Below are positions 34,678 to 43,686 of a stretch of 64,000 nucleotides of DNA, one piece after another. The notes beneath the pieces are model-generated. The model did not search any database. It had not been told where the DNA came from and worked only from the letters and a program-made list of their open reading frames with translations. Numbering within the stretch: the stretch's first letter is position 1; the number at the start of each line of letters is the position of its first letter. The DNA is from Brucellaceae bacterium (GTDB taxonomy: Bacteria > Pseudomonadota > Alphaproteobacteria > Rhizobiales > Rhizobiaceae), in contig JACKJV010000001.1 of NCBI GenBank assembly GCA_020637775.1, forward strand, positions 310,001 to 374,000, given 5' to 3'. A program made the position numbers and the translations under genes.

Positions 34678-35291
34678 CGCCGCTCCGGATACCGGCCGAC
34701 GACCTGGCCAGCCTGATCGCGGAGCGGGCGGCGGGGAAAGAACGCTTCACCGTGGCCATTGCGGGGGCGCCGGGCGCGGGGAAATCGACGCTGGCCGCCA
34801 CGCTTGCCACGGCGCTCGGCAGCGTTGCCATGGTCGTTCCGATGGACGGCTTCCACTTCGACAATGCGATTCTGGAGGCGCGCGGCCAGATGGCGGTCAA
34901 GGGTGCGCCGGAAACCTTCGACGTGGCGGGGTTTTCCGCGTTGCTTGCGCGCCTTGCCACGGAAGACGCGGTCGCGATCCCGGTTTTCGACAGGGCCGCC
35001 GATCTTGCCCGCGCGGGCGCTGCCATCATTTCGGGCGATACGCCGCTGCGCATCGTCGAAGGCAATTACCTGCTCCTCAAGCGCCCGGGCTGGCGCGATC
35101 TGCGGCGGCATTTCGACCTGACGGTCTTTCTCGACGTGGCTGAGGCGGACCTGGAACGGCGGTTGGTGCAGCGCTGGCTGGACCACGGCCTCGACGGGGC
35201 GGAGGCGCGGGCACGGGCGCTCTCAAACGACATTCCCAACGCGCGGCTCGTCGTTGCCGAGTCCGCCAGCGCCGACATCGTCATCGCATAA
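34674..35291 (+). CDS. frcK: P-loop sugar/uridine-kinase-like protein FrcK
   Basis: This 205-aa member of the uridine kinase/panthothenate kinase-like P-loop group has Walker A GAPGAGKST near residues 30-38, VVPMDGFHFDNAIL as the substrate-lid motif and EGNYLLLKRPGW near 124-135. An frcK gene ends the frc operon in Sinorhizobium. The phosphate acceptor is not known; the pairing with an isomerase suggests a ketose. Translation is coupled to the upstream gene by ATGA. Confidence 0.82.
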   Translation: MTPLRIPADDLASLIAERAAGKERFTVAIAGAPGAGKSTLAATLATALGSVAMVVPMDGFHFDNAILEARGQMAVKGAPETFDVAGFSALLARLATEDAVAIPVFDRAADLARAGAAIISGDTPLRIVEGNYLLLKRPGWRDLRRHFDLTVFLDVAEADLERRLVQRWLDHGLDGAEARARALSNDIPNARLVVAESASADIVIA

Positions 35292-35304
35292 TCCGCTCGA
35301 CAAA

Positions 35305-35320
35305 TGGCATATGGCTTGCT
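35305..35320 (+). promoter_or_regulatory. Sigma54-like promoter of the urease operon
   Basis: TGGCATATGGCTTGCT keeps the invariant GG and GC ten bases apart and matches TGGCACG-N4-TTGCW at all but two positions. It lies 34 bp before ureD and just after the frcK stop, where a separate promoter is needed. Confidence 0.65.
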
Positions 35321-35353
35321 TCGCTTGGCGGGTCAGTCAGGAGCAGGAGCCGG

Positions 35354-36202
35354 ATGAACCAGGTCACCCCCATTGCGCCCGCCATGCAGCGCACATCCGG
35401 GCGCGGCGGCATCGCCGCCAAGGCGGCGGGCGGACGCACACGGCTCGACCGGCTGTACCAGGAGGGCGCGGCGCGAATCCGCATCCCGCGCCTGCCGGGA
35501 CAGGCGGTCATGGAAGCCGTGATCATCAATACCGCTGGCGGGCTGACGGGCGGCGACCGCCTCTCGTGGGACGCCCATGCCGGTGCCGGCGCCTCTCTCA
35601 CCCTCACCACGCAGGCCTGCGAAAAAGTCTACAAGGCAACGGACGGCACGGCACAGGTCGACGTTTCGCTGCGCGCGGAGACGGGTGCCAGCCTGGCCTG
35701 GCTGCCGCAGGAGACCATTCTTTTCGACAAGGCGCGGCTCGAGCGCCGGCTTGAGGCCGATCTTGCGCCGGACGCGCGGCTGCTGGCCGTCGAAGCCACG
35801 ATTTTCGGGCGCCAGGCGCATGGCGAAACCGTGCGCGCGGCGCTGTTTGCAGACCGCTGGCGCATCCGTCGCGACGGCTCCCTGATCCATGCCGAAAACC
35901 TGCGGCTTTCCGGGGATGTGGCGCAGGCCCTGGACCTTCCGGCCGTGACCGGCGGCGGCATTGCCGTGGCCACGGTTCTGCTCGCCTGCGCAGAGGCAGA
36001 AGCCCTCGTCACGCCGCTGCGCCGCCTGCTGGCGGCTTGTCCGCAGGTCCATTCCGGCGCATCCTTCTGGCAGGTTGGCGGGTCTGGCAAGCTTCTTGCC
36101 AGACTGGTGGCAAACGACGGCATCAGCCTGCGCAAGGCGCTCTCCCCAGCGCTGGCGCTGCTCAATCGAGGGGCAGTCCTGCCCAAAATGTGGTCATTGT
36201 GA
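35354..36202 (+). CDS. ureD: Urease accessory protein UreD
   Basis: This 282-aa urease maturation factor binds apo-urease and channels nickel with UreF and UreG. It contains the family segments VIINTAGGLTGGDRLSW (about 57-73) and LTTQACEKVYKA. Length matches UreD/UreH. CAGGAG lies before the ATG. First gene of the urease operon, it is preceded by a sigma54-like promoter. Confidence 0.94.
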   Translation: MNQVTPIAPAMQRTSGRGGIAAKAAGGRTRLDRLYQEGAARIRIPRLPGQAVMEAVIINTAGGLTGGDRLSWDAHAGAGASLTLTTQACEKVYKATDGTAQVDVSLRAETGASLAWLPQETILFDKARLERRLEADLAPDARLLAVEATIFGRQAHGETVRAALFADRWRIRRDGSLIHAENLRLSGDVAQALDLPAVTGGGIAVATVLLACAEAEALVTPLRRLLAACPQVHSGASFWQVGGSGKLLARLVANDGISLRKALSPALALLNRGAVLPKMWSL

Positions 36203-36217
36203 CGGAGTGAAAAACGC

Positions 36218-36520
36218 ATGATCCTGACACCGCGCGAAAAGGACAAGCTGCTGATTTCCATGGCGGCCATGGTGGCGCGGCGGCGGCTCGAACGGGGCGT
36301 GAAGCTGAACCATCCGGAAGCGGTGGCCCTGATCACCGATTTCGTGGTGGAGGGCGCGCGCGACGGGCGGGCGGTCGCAGACCTGATGGAAGCGGGCGCG
36401 CATGTCATCAGCCGCGAGCAGGTGATGGAGGGCGTGGCCGAAATGATCCACGATGTCCAGGTCGAAGCGACCTTTCCGGACGGCACCAAGCTCGTCACCG
36501 TGCACGAGCCGATCCGATAG
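36218..36520 (+). CDS. ureA: Urease gamma subunit
   Basis: This 100-aa protein is a full-length gamma subunit beginning [20 protein letters not shown]. The conserved [20 protein letters not shown] and [17 protein letters not shown] segments are present, as is the C-terminal [17 protein letters not shown]. It assembles with UreB and UreC into the cytosolic nickel enzyme that hydrolyses urea to ammonia and CO2. It is followed, 6 bp on, by a non-urease gene. Confidence 0.97.
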   Translation: MILTPREKDKLLISMAAMVARRRLERGVKLNHPEAVALITDFVVEGARDGRAVADLMEAGAHVISREQVMEGVAEMIHDVQVEATFPDGTKLVTVHEPIR

Positions 36521-36526
36521 GCGCGC

Positions 36527-37198
36527 ATGACCCTCAATCCCGAACCCGGCGATGACACGAGTCGCGACACCGTCGCGGCCGCCGATGCGCGCATGATCGC
36601 GGACGCGGCCCTGTTTGCCGCGCGCGCCCATGCCGGCCAGATCCGCGAGGATTCGCGCGAACCCTATATCAACCATCTTGCCGAGGTCGCAGCCTTCCTG
36701 GCGGCGCTGGAACCGTTCGATCCGGTGCTCGTCACTGCCGGCTGGCTGCATGATGTGGTGGAGGACACGTCCTTCACGCTGGAGGATATCCGCACACTTT
36801 TCGGCGCGGACGTGGCAGAACTCGTGAACGACGTCTCCGATCCGCCCGACCTGAAGGGCAAGGTCCGGCGCGACAGGCAGGTGACGCACACGATGGAAAG
36901 CGGGCCGCGCGTCAAGCTGCTGAAGCTGGCCGACAAGACTTCCAATGTGGAGGAGCTGACCGGGCTTCCGGCGGCGCGGTTCGATCGCAAGGGCAATGAA
37001 CGCTACCTGAAATGGGCCCGGCGCGTGGTTGCCGTCTGCCGCGGCCTGGCGCCGGAGCTGGAAGCCCGCTTCGACAGGGCGGCCGAACGGCTGGAGGGCG
37101 AGATCGCCGAGGCAAAGGCACGAGAAAAGCCGGGGAAGCACGGGAAATCGAAAACATCGCGCCGCAAAGGCTCACCGAAGAAGGAGAAGAAGAAGTGA
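36527..37198 (+). CDS. HD-domain hydrolase resembling small alarmone hydrolases (MESH1/SpoT-HD type)
   Basis: This 223-aa protein has an HD domain like that of SpoT and MESH1: H35 in FAARAHAGQ, H50 in YINHLAEV, H75-D76 in GWLHDVVEDT and D136 in LKLADKTSN. These positions match the Mn ligands of (p)ppGpp hydrolases. No synthetase, TGS or ACT domain follows; a highly basic lysine-rich tail (about 185-223) ends the protein. It sits inside the urease operon and its stop overlaps the ureJ start. Alarmone hydrolysis is an inference; other nucleotide pyrophosphates are possible. Confidence 0.78.
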   Translation: MTLNPEPGDDTSRDTVAAADARMIADAALFAARAHAGQIREDSREPYINHLAEVAAFLAALEPFDPVLVTAGWLHDVVEDTSFTLEDIRTLFGADVAELVNDVSDPPDLKGKVRRDRQVTHTMESGPRVKLLKLADKTSNVEELTGLPAARFDRKGNERYLKWARRVVAVCRGLAPELEARFDRAAERLEGEIAEAKAREKPGKHGKSKTSRRKGSPKKEKKK

Positions 37199-37782
37199 AA
37201 CGCATCATCCCGGCCCTGGCGGCCGTTCTCACGTCGTCCGCACCTGCCTTCGCGCATCTGAACCCGGCAGAGCACGGCTCGCTGGCCGCGGGGCTGACGC
37301 ATCCGCTGTTCGGCCTGGACCATGTCTTGGCAATGCTGGCCGTCGGCCTGTTCGGAGCATCGCTTGGCGGGCGGGCGGTCTGGGCGCTTCCGGCCGCCTT
37401 CGTGAGCGCGATGGTAGCCGGGTTTTCCCTGTCGCTGAGTGGCATGGTGCTTCCTTTCGTGGAGCCAGTCATCCTTGCCTCGGTCGTTGCGCTCGGTCTC
37501 GTTGTCGCCATGGCAATGCCGGTTTCAGCCGGCTGGGGGATGGCACTTGCCGGTTTCTTCGCGCTCTTCCATGGCAATGCCCATGGCGCGGAAATCGGCA
37601 TGGCAGGCATCCTGCCCTATGCGGCGGGGTTTGCCATTGCCACCGCCTTCCTGCATGCCTCGGGCGCAGCGCTTGGCCTCGGACTGCAGCGACAGGCCGG
37701 CGATCGCGCGGGACGGGTGGCGATGCGGGCGGCAGGTGGCGCAACGATGCTCGGCGGCCTCGCGCTCGCCTTCGCGGGCTGA
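37195..37782 (+). CDS. ureJ: HupE/UreJ-family membrane protein, putative nickel permease
   Basis: This 195-aa protein has a leader with a cleavage-like APAFAHL and about six membrane segments. The metal-related motif [16 protein letters not shown] lies near residues 36-51 and [11 protein letters not shown] near 122-132. HupE/UreJ proteins are thought to bring nickel into the cell for hydrogenase or urease. The GTG start overlaps the HD-gene stop and is preceded by AAGGAG. The position in the urease operon supports the nickel role. Confidence 0.88.
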   Translation: MKRIIPALAAVLTSSAPAFAHLNPAEHGSLAAGLTHPLFGLDHVLAMLAVGLFGASLGGRAVWALPAAFVSAMVAGFSLSLSGMVLPFVEPVILASVVALGLVVAMAMPVSAGWGMALAGFFALFHGNAHGAEIGMAGILPYAAGFAIATAFLHASGAALGLGLQRQAGDRAGRVAMRAAGGATMLGGLALAFAG

Positions 37783-37792
37783 GGGGGCGTAC

Positions 37793-38098
37793 ATGATCCC
37801 GGGCGAAATCATCACCGCCGATGGCGACATTGAACTCAATGCCGGCCAGCCGATCGTCACACTGGAGGTCGCCAATACGGGCGACCGGCCCGTGCAGGTG
37901 GGCTCGCACTACCATTTCTTCGAAACCAATCCGGCGCTCTCCTTCGACCGTGACAGGGCGCGCGGAATGCGTCTCGACATCGCGGCGGGTACCGCCGTCC
38001 GCTTCGAGCCCGGACAGGCACGCGAGGTGACGCTGGTCCCGCTTTCGGGAAAGCGCGCGGTCTACGGGTTCCGCCAAGCCGTGATGGGGGACCTGTGA
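37793..38098 (+). CDS. ureB: Urease beta subunit
   Basis: This 101-aa protein begins [18 protein letters not shown] and contains [17 protein letters not shown], the conserved beta-subunit strand, and ends with [17 protein letters not shown]. Length is normal for a separate beta subunit. Its stop overlaps the GTG of the next gene, so the inserted DUF1311 gene is translationally coupled to it. Confidence 0.97.
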   Translation: MIPGEIITADGDIELNAGQPIVTLEVANTGDRPVQVGSHYHFFETNPALSFDRDRARGMRLDIAAGTAVRFEPGQAREVTLVPLSGKRAVYGFRQAVMGDL

Positions 38099-38490
38099 AG
38101 AGCAAGCTGATCGCAATCATCACGCTGCTGGCCGCCGCGTGGCCGGCCATGGCGCAGGACGTGGACTGCGCCAATGCACAGACACAGATGGAAATGACCT
38201 ATTGCGCCGAACAGGCATGGATGGCCGCCGACGAGGATCTGAACCTGGCCTATGGCATGGCTCAGGACGCCATGAAGCGGCTGGACAGCTATCTGGGCGA
38301 ACAGAAAGGTGCATCGGCCATATTGCGGGACGCCCAGCGCGCCTGGATCGACTTCCGCGACAAGGCCTGCGCGGCGGAAGGCTATCAGGCGCATGGCGGC
38401 TCGATGGAACCGATGCTCATCTATTCCTGCCGCGAACGGCTGACCCGCCAGCGCACCGAAGACCTGCGCCTGATCGGCGAAGAGAACTGA
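38095..38490 (+). CDS. DUF1311 (LprI-like) secreted protein within the urease operon
   Basis: This 131-aa protein has a signal peptide cleaved near AMAQDVD. It has a DUF1311/LprI domain with four cysteines: C25, C37 (MTYCAEQAW), C91 (KACAAEG) and C112 (YSCRERL), likely in two disulfides. The central [19 protein letters not shown] is the family hallmark. Related proteins inhibit lysozyme or are of unknown function. The GTG start overlaps the ureB stop. Small genes of this type are seen between ureB and ureC in some Rhizobiales, but no urease role is known. Confidence 0.85.
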   Translation: MKSKLIAIITLLAAAWPAMAQDVDCANAQTQMEMTYCAEQAWMAADEDLNLAYGMAQDAMKRLDSYLGEQKGASAILRDAQRAWIDFRDKACAAEGYQAHGGSMEPMLIYSCRERLTRQRTEDLRLIGEEN

Positions 38491-38503
38491 CCGGAGAGAG
38501 ACC

Positions 38504-40216
38504 ATGCCCGCCAGAATTCCGCGTGCCGCCTATGCCGCCATGTACGGCCCGACCACCGGCGACAAGGTGCGCCTTGCCGACACCGAACTTTTCATCGAGG
38601 TCGAGCGCGACCTCACCACCCATGGCGAGGAGGTGAAGTTCGGCGGTGGCAAGGTGATCCGCGACGGCATGGGCCAGAGCCAGGTCACCCGCGCGGGCGG
38701 CGCCGTCGACACGGTCATCACCAATGCGCTGATCGTCGATCATACCGGCATCATCAAGGCCGATGTGGGGCTGAAGGACGGGCGCATCGCCGCCATCGGC
38801 AAGGCGGGCAATCCCGACACGCAGCCCGGCGTCGACATCATTGTCGGCCCAGGTACCGAGGCGATCGCGGGCGAAGGCAAGATCCTGACGGCCGGCGGCT
38901 TCGACGCGCATATCCACTTCATCTGTCCGCAGCAGATCGAGGAGGCGCTGATGAGCGGCCTGACCTGCATGCTGGGCGGCGGCACCGGCCCTGCCCACGG
39001 CACGCTGGCCACCACCTGCACGCCGGGACCGTGGCACATTGCGCGCATGATCGAGGCGGCGGACGCTTTCCCGATGAACCTCGCCTTTGCCGGAAAGGGC
39101 AATGCCTCCCTGCCCGGCGCGCTGGAGGAAATGATTCTCGGCGGCGCGGCGGCGCTGAAACTGCACGAGGACTGGGGCACGACGCCAGCCGCCATCGACT
39201 GCTGCCTTTCGGTCGCGGACGAACACGACGTGCAGGTGATGATCCATACCGACACGCTCAACGAAAGCGGCTTCGTGGAATCGACCATCGACGCCATCAA
39301 GGGCCGCACGATTCATGCCTTCCACACGGAAGGAGCCGGTGGCGGCCATGCGCCCGACATCATCAAGGTGGTCGGCGAGACGAATGTCATTCCCTCATCG
39401 ACCAATCCGACGCGCCCTTATACGGTGAACACGATTGCCGAGCATCTGGACATGCTCATGGTCTGCCACCATCTCGACGCATCGATTCCCGAGGACATTG
39501 CCTTCGCCGAGAGCCGCATCCGCAAGGAAACCATCGCGGCGGAAGACATCCTGCATGACATGGGCGCCTTCTCCATCATTTCCTCCGACAGCCAGGCCAT
39601 GGGGCGGGTGGGCGAGGTCATCATCCGCACATGGCAGACGGCCGACAAGATGAAGCGCCAGCGCGGGGCATTGAAGGAGGAAACCGGCGACAACGACAAT
39701 TTCCGGGTGCGCCGCTACATCGCCAAATACACGATCAATCCGGCCATCGCGCATGGCCTGTCGCGTGAGATCGGCTCGGTGGAGGTGGGCAAGCGGGCCG
39801 ATCTCGTGGTCTGGAACCCGGCCTTCTTCGGCGTGAAGCCCGACATGGTGCTGATTGGCGGCTCCATCGCAGCAGCACCCATGGGAGACCCCAACGCCTC
39901 CATTCCCACGCCGCAGCCGGTCCACATGCGCCCCATGTTCGGCGCCTATGGCAAGGCGCTGACCAATTCCTCCGTCACCTTCGTCTCCAGGGCCGCGCTC
40001 GATGGCGGGCTGCGCGAACGGCTCGGCACGGCCAAGCAGATGCTGGCGGTGGAGAACACGCGTGGCGGCATCGGCAAGAAGGCCATGGTGCTGAACGACT
40101 TCACCCCGGAAATGGAGGTGGACCCGGAAACCTACGAGGTGCGGGCCAATGGCGAATTGCTGACCTGCGAACCGGCGACCGTCGTGCCCATGGCACAGCG
40201 CTATTTCCTGTTCTGA
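38504..40216 (+). CDS. ureC: Urease alpha (catalytic) subunit
   Basis: This 570-aa amidohydrolase-fold subunit carries the di-nickel site. H136 and H138 are in [11 protein letters not shown]219 (carbamylated) in [13 protein letters not shown]248 and H274 in [10 protein letters not shown] and [10 protein letters not shown], and D362 in SSDSQAMGR. The flap cysteine C321 and H322/H323 are in MVCHHLD. All catalytic residues are present, so the enzyme should be active when nickel is loaded. A GGAGAGA site precedes the ATG. Confidence 0.98.
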   Translation: MPARIPRAAYAAMYGPTTGDKVRLADTELFIEVERDLTTHGEEVKFGGGKVIRDGMGQSQVTRAGGAVDTVITNALIVDHTGIIKADVGLKDGRIAAIGKAGNPDTQPGVDIIVGPGTEAIAGEGKILTAGGFDAHIHFICPQQIEEALMSGLTCMLGGGTGPAHGTLATTCTPGPWHIARMIEAADAFPMNLAFAGKGNASLPGALEEMILGGAAALKLHEDWGTTPAAIDCCLSVADEHDVQVMIHTDTLNESGFVESTIDAIKGRTIHAFHTEGAGGGHAPDIIKVVGETNVIPSSTNPTRPYTVNTIAEHLDMLMVCHHLDASIPEDIAFAESRIRKETIAAEDILHDMGAFSIISSDSQAMGRVGEVIIRTWQTADKMKRQRGALKEETGDNDNFRVRRYIAKYTINPAIAHGLSREIGSVEVGKRADLVVWNPAFFGVKPDMVLIGGSIAAAPMGDPNASIPTPQPVHMRPMFGAYGKALTNSSVTFVSRAALDGGLRERLGTAKQMLAVENTRGGIGKKAMVLNDFTPEMEVDPETYEVRANGELLTCEPATVVPMAQRYFLF

Positions 40217-40285
40217 AGCCCTCGATCCGGCGGCCATGCGGGGCTATCCTCGGGCCGGTACAAGCGCATCACGGGAGGAAATGTC

Positions 40286-40582
40286 ATGATCCATGTCATC
40301 GCAACCATCACGCTGAAACCGGGATCGTTCGATGCCTTTCGCGAGGCCGCCATGCCGTGCATCGAGGCAACGCGGGCGGAACCGGGTTGCGTCGTCTACG
40401 ATCTCAATACCAGCGTGACCAATTCGAACCGCGTGGTTTTCGTGGAACAATGGAAAAGCCGTGACGACCTGGAAGCCCATTTCAACCGGCCGCACATGAA
40501 GGTGTTTCGCAACGCGACCGCCACACTCGTGCAAAGCCGCACGGTCGAGGTCATTCATCCCGAGCGCATCGAAACGCTCTGA
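40286..40582 (+). CDS. ABM-domain protein (antibiotic biosynthesis monooxygenase/YgiN-like)
   Basis: This 98-aa ferredoxin-like-fold protein has MIHVIATITLKPGSFDAF, the middle TRAEPGCVVYDLNTS and VFVEQWKSRDDLEAHF, all typical of small ABM proteins. The family includes quinol oxidases and haem-degrading enzymes, and many members are uncharacterised. GGGAGG precedes the ATG. It lies between ureC and ureE and must be co-transcribed with them, yet no link of this family to urease is known. Confidence 0.85.
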   Translation: MIHVIATITLKPGSFDAFREAAMPCIEATRAEPGCVVYDLNTSVTNSNRVVFVEQWKSRDDLEAHFNRPHMKVFRNATATLVQSRTVEVIHPERIETL

Positions 40583-40606
40583 TCCACCCCAGCAAGGGAA
40601 GCGGCC

Positions 40607-41152
40607 GTGAACGAACCTGTCTGCACCACCATCACACGCGATTTCAGCGCCCCGGCCGGGACGGTGACACTGGACGAAACGGCGCGGCACCGGCGGCGCA
40701 TGCGCATGGTCTGTGACACGGGCGACATTGCTTTCCTGCTCGACCTGCCGCAGGCACGCCTGCTGCGCCATGGCGACGGGCTGGTGCTGTCGGACGGCCG
40801 CATCATCCGGGTCGTGGCCGAACCGGAGCCGTTGATGGAGGTGACGGCACGCGACGCCCGCCACCTGCTTGCGCTGGCGTGGCAAATCGGCAACCGCCAT
40901 CTGGCGGCGCAAATCGAGGCGGACCGGATTCTCATTCGCCAGGACCATGTGATCCGGGGCATGCTGGAGGGGCTCGGGGCCATGGTCCGGGATGTCCTGG
41001 CACCCTTCGACCCCGAAGGCGGGGCCTATGGCGGAGACCATGCCGGGCATCACCATGATCACGGGCACGGCCATCACGACCATGGACAACATCACGACCA
41101 TGGGCATGGTCACCAACATGAGAGGCAGGACCATGAACACCATCACGACTGA
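40607..41152 (+). CDS. ureE: Urease accessory nickel metallochaperone UreE
   Basis: This 181-aa protein has the UreE N-terminal peptide-binding domain and the metal-binding domain with GNRHLAAQIEADRILIRQDH (about 95-114), containing the conserved nickel-site His. A strongly histidine-rich tail follows (residues 144-181, about 17 His, with repeats of HDHGHGH type), suited to store or buffer nickel. The start is GTG at 40607. It delivers nickel to the UreDFG-urease complex. Confidence 0.94.
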   Translation: MNEPVCTTITRDFSAPAGTVTLDETARHRRRMRMVCDTGDIAFLLDLPQARLLRHGDGLVLSDGRIIRVVAEPEPLMEVTARDARHLLALAWQIGNRHLAAQIEADRILIRQDHVIRGMLEGLGAMVRDVLAPFDPEGGAYGGDHAGHHHDHGHGHHDHGQHHDHGHGHQHERQDHEHHHD

Positions 41153-41185
41153 ACAGGGCGCCGGCCCGGCCGGCGGGATGGACTG

Positions 41186-41473
41186 TTGAAACTCTTTGCA
41201 CCTGGCAACCGCAATCTTTCGCCCCGTCACAAGGCACTTTACGCGGCCTATGAGATCGCTTTCACCACGGTGGACTTCCTTGCCGCATTCCTGTTCGTCA
41301 TCGGCTCGGTGATGTTCTTCTACAAGAGCATGGAGACGCCGGCGATCTGGTGCTTTCTCGTCGGTTCGGTCTGTTTCGCGCTGAAACCGACGCTGCGGCT
41401 GGCGCGCGAGTTGCACTATCTGGCCCTGGGCGATGTCGACGACATTGCCGGACGGTTTTCCGCCGAACCATGA
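41186..41473 (+). CDS. YrhK-like small membrane protein
   Basis: This 95-aa protein has two membrane segments (about 28-46 and 53-70). It contains YEIAFTTVDFLAAFLFVIGS and LVGSVCFALKPTLRLAREL, which resemble the YrhK domain. The start is most likely TTG at 41186, since the only nearby ATG is out of frame and stops at once. Its stop overlaps the ureF start (ATGA). Function unknown; conserved operon position would suggest an accessory part in urease or ammonia handling, but this is inference. Confidence 0.72.
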   Translation: MKLFAPGNRNLSPRHKALYAAYEIAFTTVDFLAAFLFVIGSVMFFYKSMETPAIWCFLVGSVCFALKPTLRLARELHYLALGDVDDIAGRFSAEP

Positions 41474-42120
41474 GCCAGTCCGCCCTCCTCCGCCTCATGT
41501 CCTGGCTTTCACCGGTTTTCCCCACAGGCGGATTTGCCTATTCGGCCGGCCTCGAACAGGCGGTCGCCGACGGTCTCGTCGCCAAAGCGGGTTCGCTGGA
41601 AGCCTGGATCGAGGCACAGCTCGTCCACGGCGCCGCGCGCAACGATGCCATCGTGATGGCGCAGGCCTGGCATTTTGAGCAAAGGGGCGAGGATCCGCGC
41701 CCGCTGGCCGATCTGGCCGTGGCGTTGGCCGGTTCCGCGGAGCGGCATCGCGAGACGCTGGACCAGGGAGAAGCCTTCCTCGCGGCCGCGGCGCACTGGT
41801 TTGCGGACATCCTGCCACGCGGCTTGCCGCTTCCCATCGCCGTGGGGCTTGCCTGCGGCAGGGGTGCCGTGCCGGTGCGGCCAGCTCTTGCCGCCTATCT
41901 CAACACGCTGGTTTCAAACCAGTTGCAATGCGCCATCCGACTGTCCGTCACCGGCCAGGATGGCGCGGCGCGCCTGCTGGCCGTGCTCGAACCGGTCATC
42001 GATTCCGTGGCCGAGGCAGCCGCCGGCGCCACGCTCGACGATCTCGGGAGCTTCGCGCTGAATGCCGAAATCGCTTCCATGAACCACGAAACCCTGCAAC
42101 CGAGGCTGTTCCTGTCATGA
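41470..42120 (+). CDS. ureF: Urease accessory protein UreF
   Basis: This 216-aa all-helical maturation factor has the characteristic start [20 protein letters not shown] and the later [20 protein letters not shown]. UreF joins UreD and UreG on apo-urease and controls UreG GTPase activity. It overlaps both neighbours by 4 bp. Confidence 0.94.
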   Translation: MSQSALLRLMSWLSPVFPTGGFAYSAGLEQAVADGLVAKAGSLEAWIEAQLVHGAARNDAIVMAQAWHFEQRGEDPRPLADLAVALAGSAERHRETLDQGEAFLAAAAHWFADILPRGLPLPIAVGLACGRGAVPVRPALAAYLNTLVSNQLQCAIRLSVTGQDGAARLLAVLEPVIDSVAEAAAGATLDDLGSFALNAEIASMNHETLQPRLFLS

Positions 42121-42749
42121 CCTCCACCCATGGACCCCTTCGCGTCGGCATTGGCGGGCCAGTCGGCTCCGGCAAGACGACATTGACCGAAAAGCTGTGC
42201 AAGGCCATGCGCGAGCGATGGTCTGTCGGTGTCGTGACCAATGACATCTACACGCGCGAGGATGCCGAGGCGCTGATGCGGATGCAGGCGCTGCCCTCAG
42301 ACCGGGTGATCGGCGTGGAAACCGGCGGATGCCCGCACACCGCCATTCGCGAAGACGCGTCGATCAACCTGCGCGCCATCGCGGAACTGACAGCGCGGCA
42401 TCCGGCTCTCGACATCATCTTCATCGAATCGGGCGGGGACAACCTGGCCGCCACGTTCTCGCCGGACCTCGCCGACCTGTCGATCTACGTCATATCCGTG
42501 TGCCAGGGGGAGGACATTCCGCGCAAGGGCGGGCCGGCGATCACGCGCTCGGACCTGCTGCTCATCAACAAGGCGGATCTGGCGCCGCATGTGGGCGCGG
42601 ACCTCTCGCGCATGGAGGCGGATGCCGGCAAGGCGCGGGGCGCACGGCCATACCTGTTCACCGATCTGCGGCATGGTGAGGGCGTCGAGGCGATCGTCGA
42701 ATGGCTGGTGGCGACCGGCGGACTGGCGCGTCAGCCGGCGGCGGAGTAG
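42117..42749 (+). CDS. ureG: Urease accessory GTPase UreG
   Basis: This 210-aa SIMIBI GTPase has P-loop GPVGSGKTT at 14-22, the nickel-binding CPH motif in [15 protein letters not shown] near 69-83, the switch [15 protein letters not shown] and the specificity motif [11 protein letters not shown]. It couples GTP hydrolysis to nickel insertion. It ends the urease operon; no terminator with a T-run was seen before the convergent peptidase gene. Confidence 0.97.
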   Translation: MTSTHGPLRVGIGGPVGSGKTTLTEKLCKAMRERWSVGVVTNDIYTREDAEALMRMQALPSDRVIGVETGGCPHTAIREDASINLRAIAELTARHPALDIIFIESGGDNLAATFSPDLADLSIYVISVCQGEDIPRKGGPAITRSDLLLINKADLAPHVGADLSRMEADAGKARGARPYLFTDLRHGEGVEAIVEWLVATGGLARQPAAE

Positions 42750-42904
42750 CCGGCCCGCCTTGCAGGAGGCCGCTGAGCTGTCCACAAACGGTCCCCACTG
42801 TTCGCGAGAGCCTTCCACAGCTTGTCCACTGCCTGCCCACAGGCAGACGCAACGAAGCATGCAAGGCAAGCGAGCCGATTCTTCGTTTCGACCGAAGAGA
42901 GGTA

Positions 42905-43513
42905 TCAGCGAACGGAGGCGACGGCGGAACTGTCGCCGGTGCGCAGCGAGACCCAGCGCCCGGTATCGGTGCTCGACTGGCGCTTGAGGAAACGATAGCC
43001 GGTCTCGCTCCAGAGACGAACGTGATCCGACAGGTTGTCGAGGATGTAGTCGCCCCTGTCCGTGCGCACGGTGAGCACGGCATGTCCCTCGCCGTCCGGC
43101 TTGCGCACGACGGTGATCAGGAGATTGGAAAGCGGAATGCCGGCGCGGGCCAGTTCCCGGCGCTTTTCCAGGACGTAATCCTCGCAGTCGCCCATGGCGC
43201 CGGGATAGGTCCAGACCTCGTCCTTGCCGTAGATGTCGAAGTCATTCATCGGCTCAACCGCGCGGTTGACCGAAGCATTGACGGTGTTGATGCGTTTCCA
43301 GAGTCGCGTCGTCAGGCGCGACGGGCCGGCATCGGCGCTGCGGATGGAGCATTCGGAGGGATAGGCGCGGCAGAACTCGTAATGCCCTATGGGCTGTGAG
43401 GTCAGCCCGCCCGTGATCATGTTGGCGCCGGCGGCATTGCCCGCACCGCCCGTGCTCAAAAGCAGGCAGGCCGCCATGGCAAGCGCCGCCTGTGCGGAGA
43501 TCCGTACCGTCAT
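42905..43513 (-). CDS. Bacterial transglutaminase-like cysteine proteinase (BTLCP)
   Basis: This 202-aa exported protein has a signal peptide (hydrophobic 8-22). The catalytic triad of the transglutaminase-like fold is visible as C110 in GAMGDCEDYVLEKR, H144 in GEGHAVLTVRT and D159 in YILDNLSD. The family is common in Rhizobiales; its homologue LapG is a periplasmic protease controlled by c-di-GMP, but no lapD gene is next to it here. It is convergent with ureG. Substrate unknown. Confidence 0.87.
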   Translation of the reverse strand: MTVRISAQAALAMAACLLLSTGGAGNAAGANMITGGLTSQPIGHYEFCRAYPSECSIRSADAGPSRLTTRLWKRINTVNASVNRAVEPMNDFDIYGKDEVWTYPGAMGDCEDYVLEKRRELARAGIPLSNLLITVVRKPDGEGHAVLTVRTDRGDYILDNLSDHVRLWSETGYRFLKRQSSTDTGRWVSLRTGDSSAVASVR

Positions 43514-43629
43514 GAAGCGCCCACCCCGTGTCTGCCCGTCCGAACTCTTAACAAATTGTTAACGGGCGCAGCGTGGCGGAGTCAATTGCGGCTGGGGGAT
43601 ATGGTAAACAGCGGTCGTTCACGGACACG

Positions 43630-43658
43630 AAAAAAGGCCATCCCATTGCGGGATGGCC
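43630..43658 (-). terminator. Rho-independent terminator of the PHA depolymerase gene
   Basis: On the minus strand a 9-bp stem (GGCCATCCC / GGGATGGCC, 5-base loop) is followed by six T, 29 bp after the stop codon. Confidence 0.88.
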
Positions 43659-43686
43659 ACAGTCGCGACTCGCAATACGTGCGCGA

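Noticed and set aside
41040..41150. CAT/CAC-rich repetitive DNA near the end of ureE as a simple-sequence repeat
   Set aside because: It is the coding sequence of the His-rich UreE tail, in frame and with varied codons.
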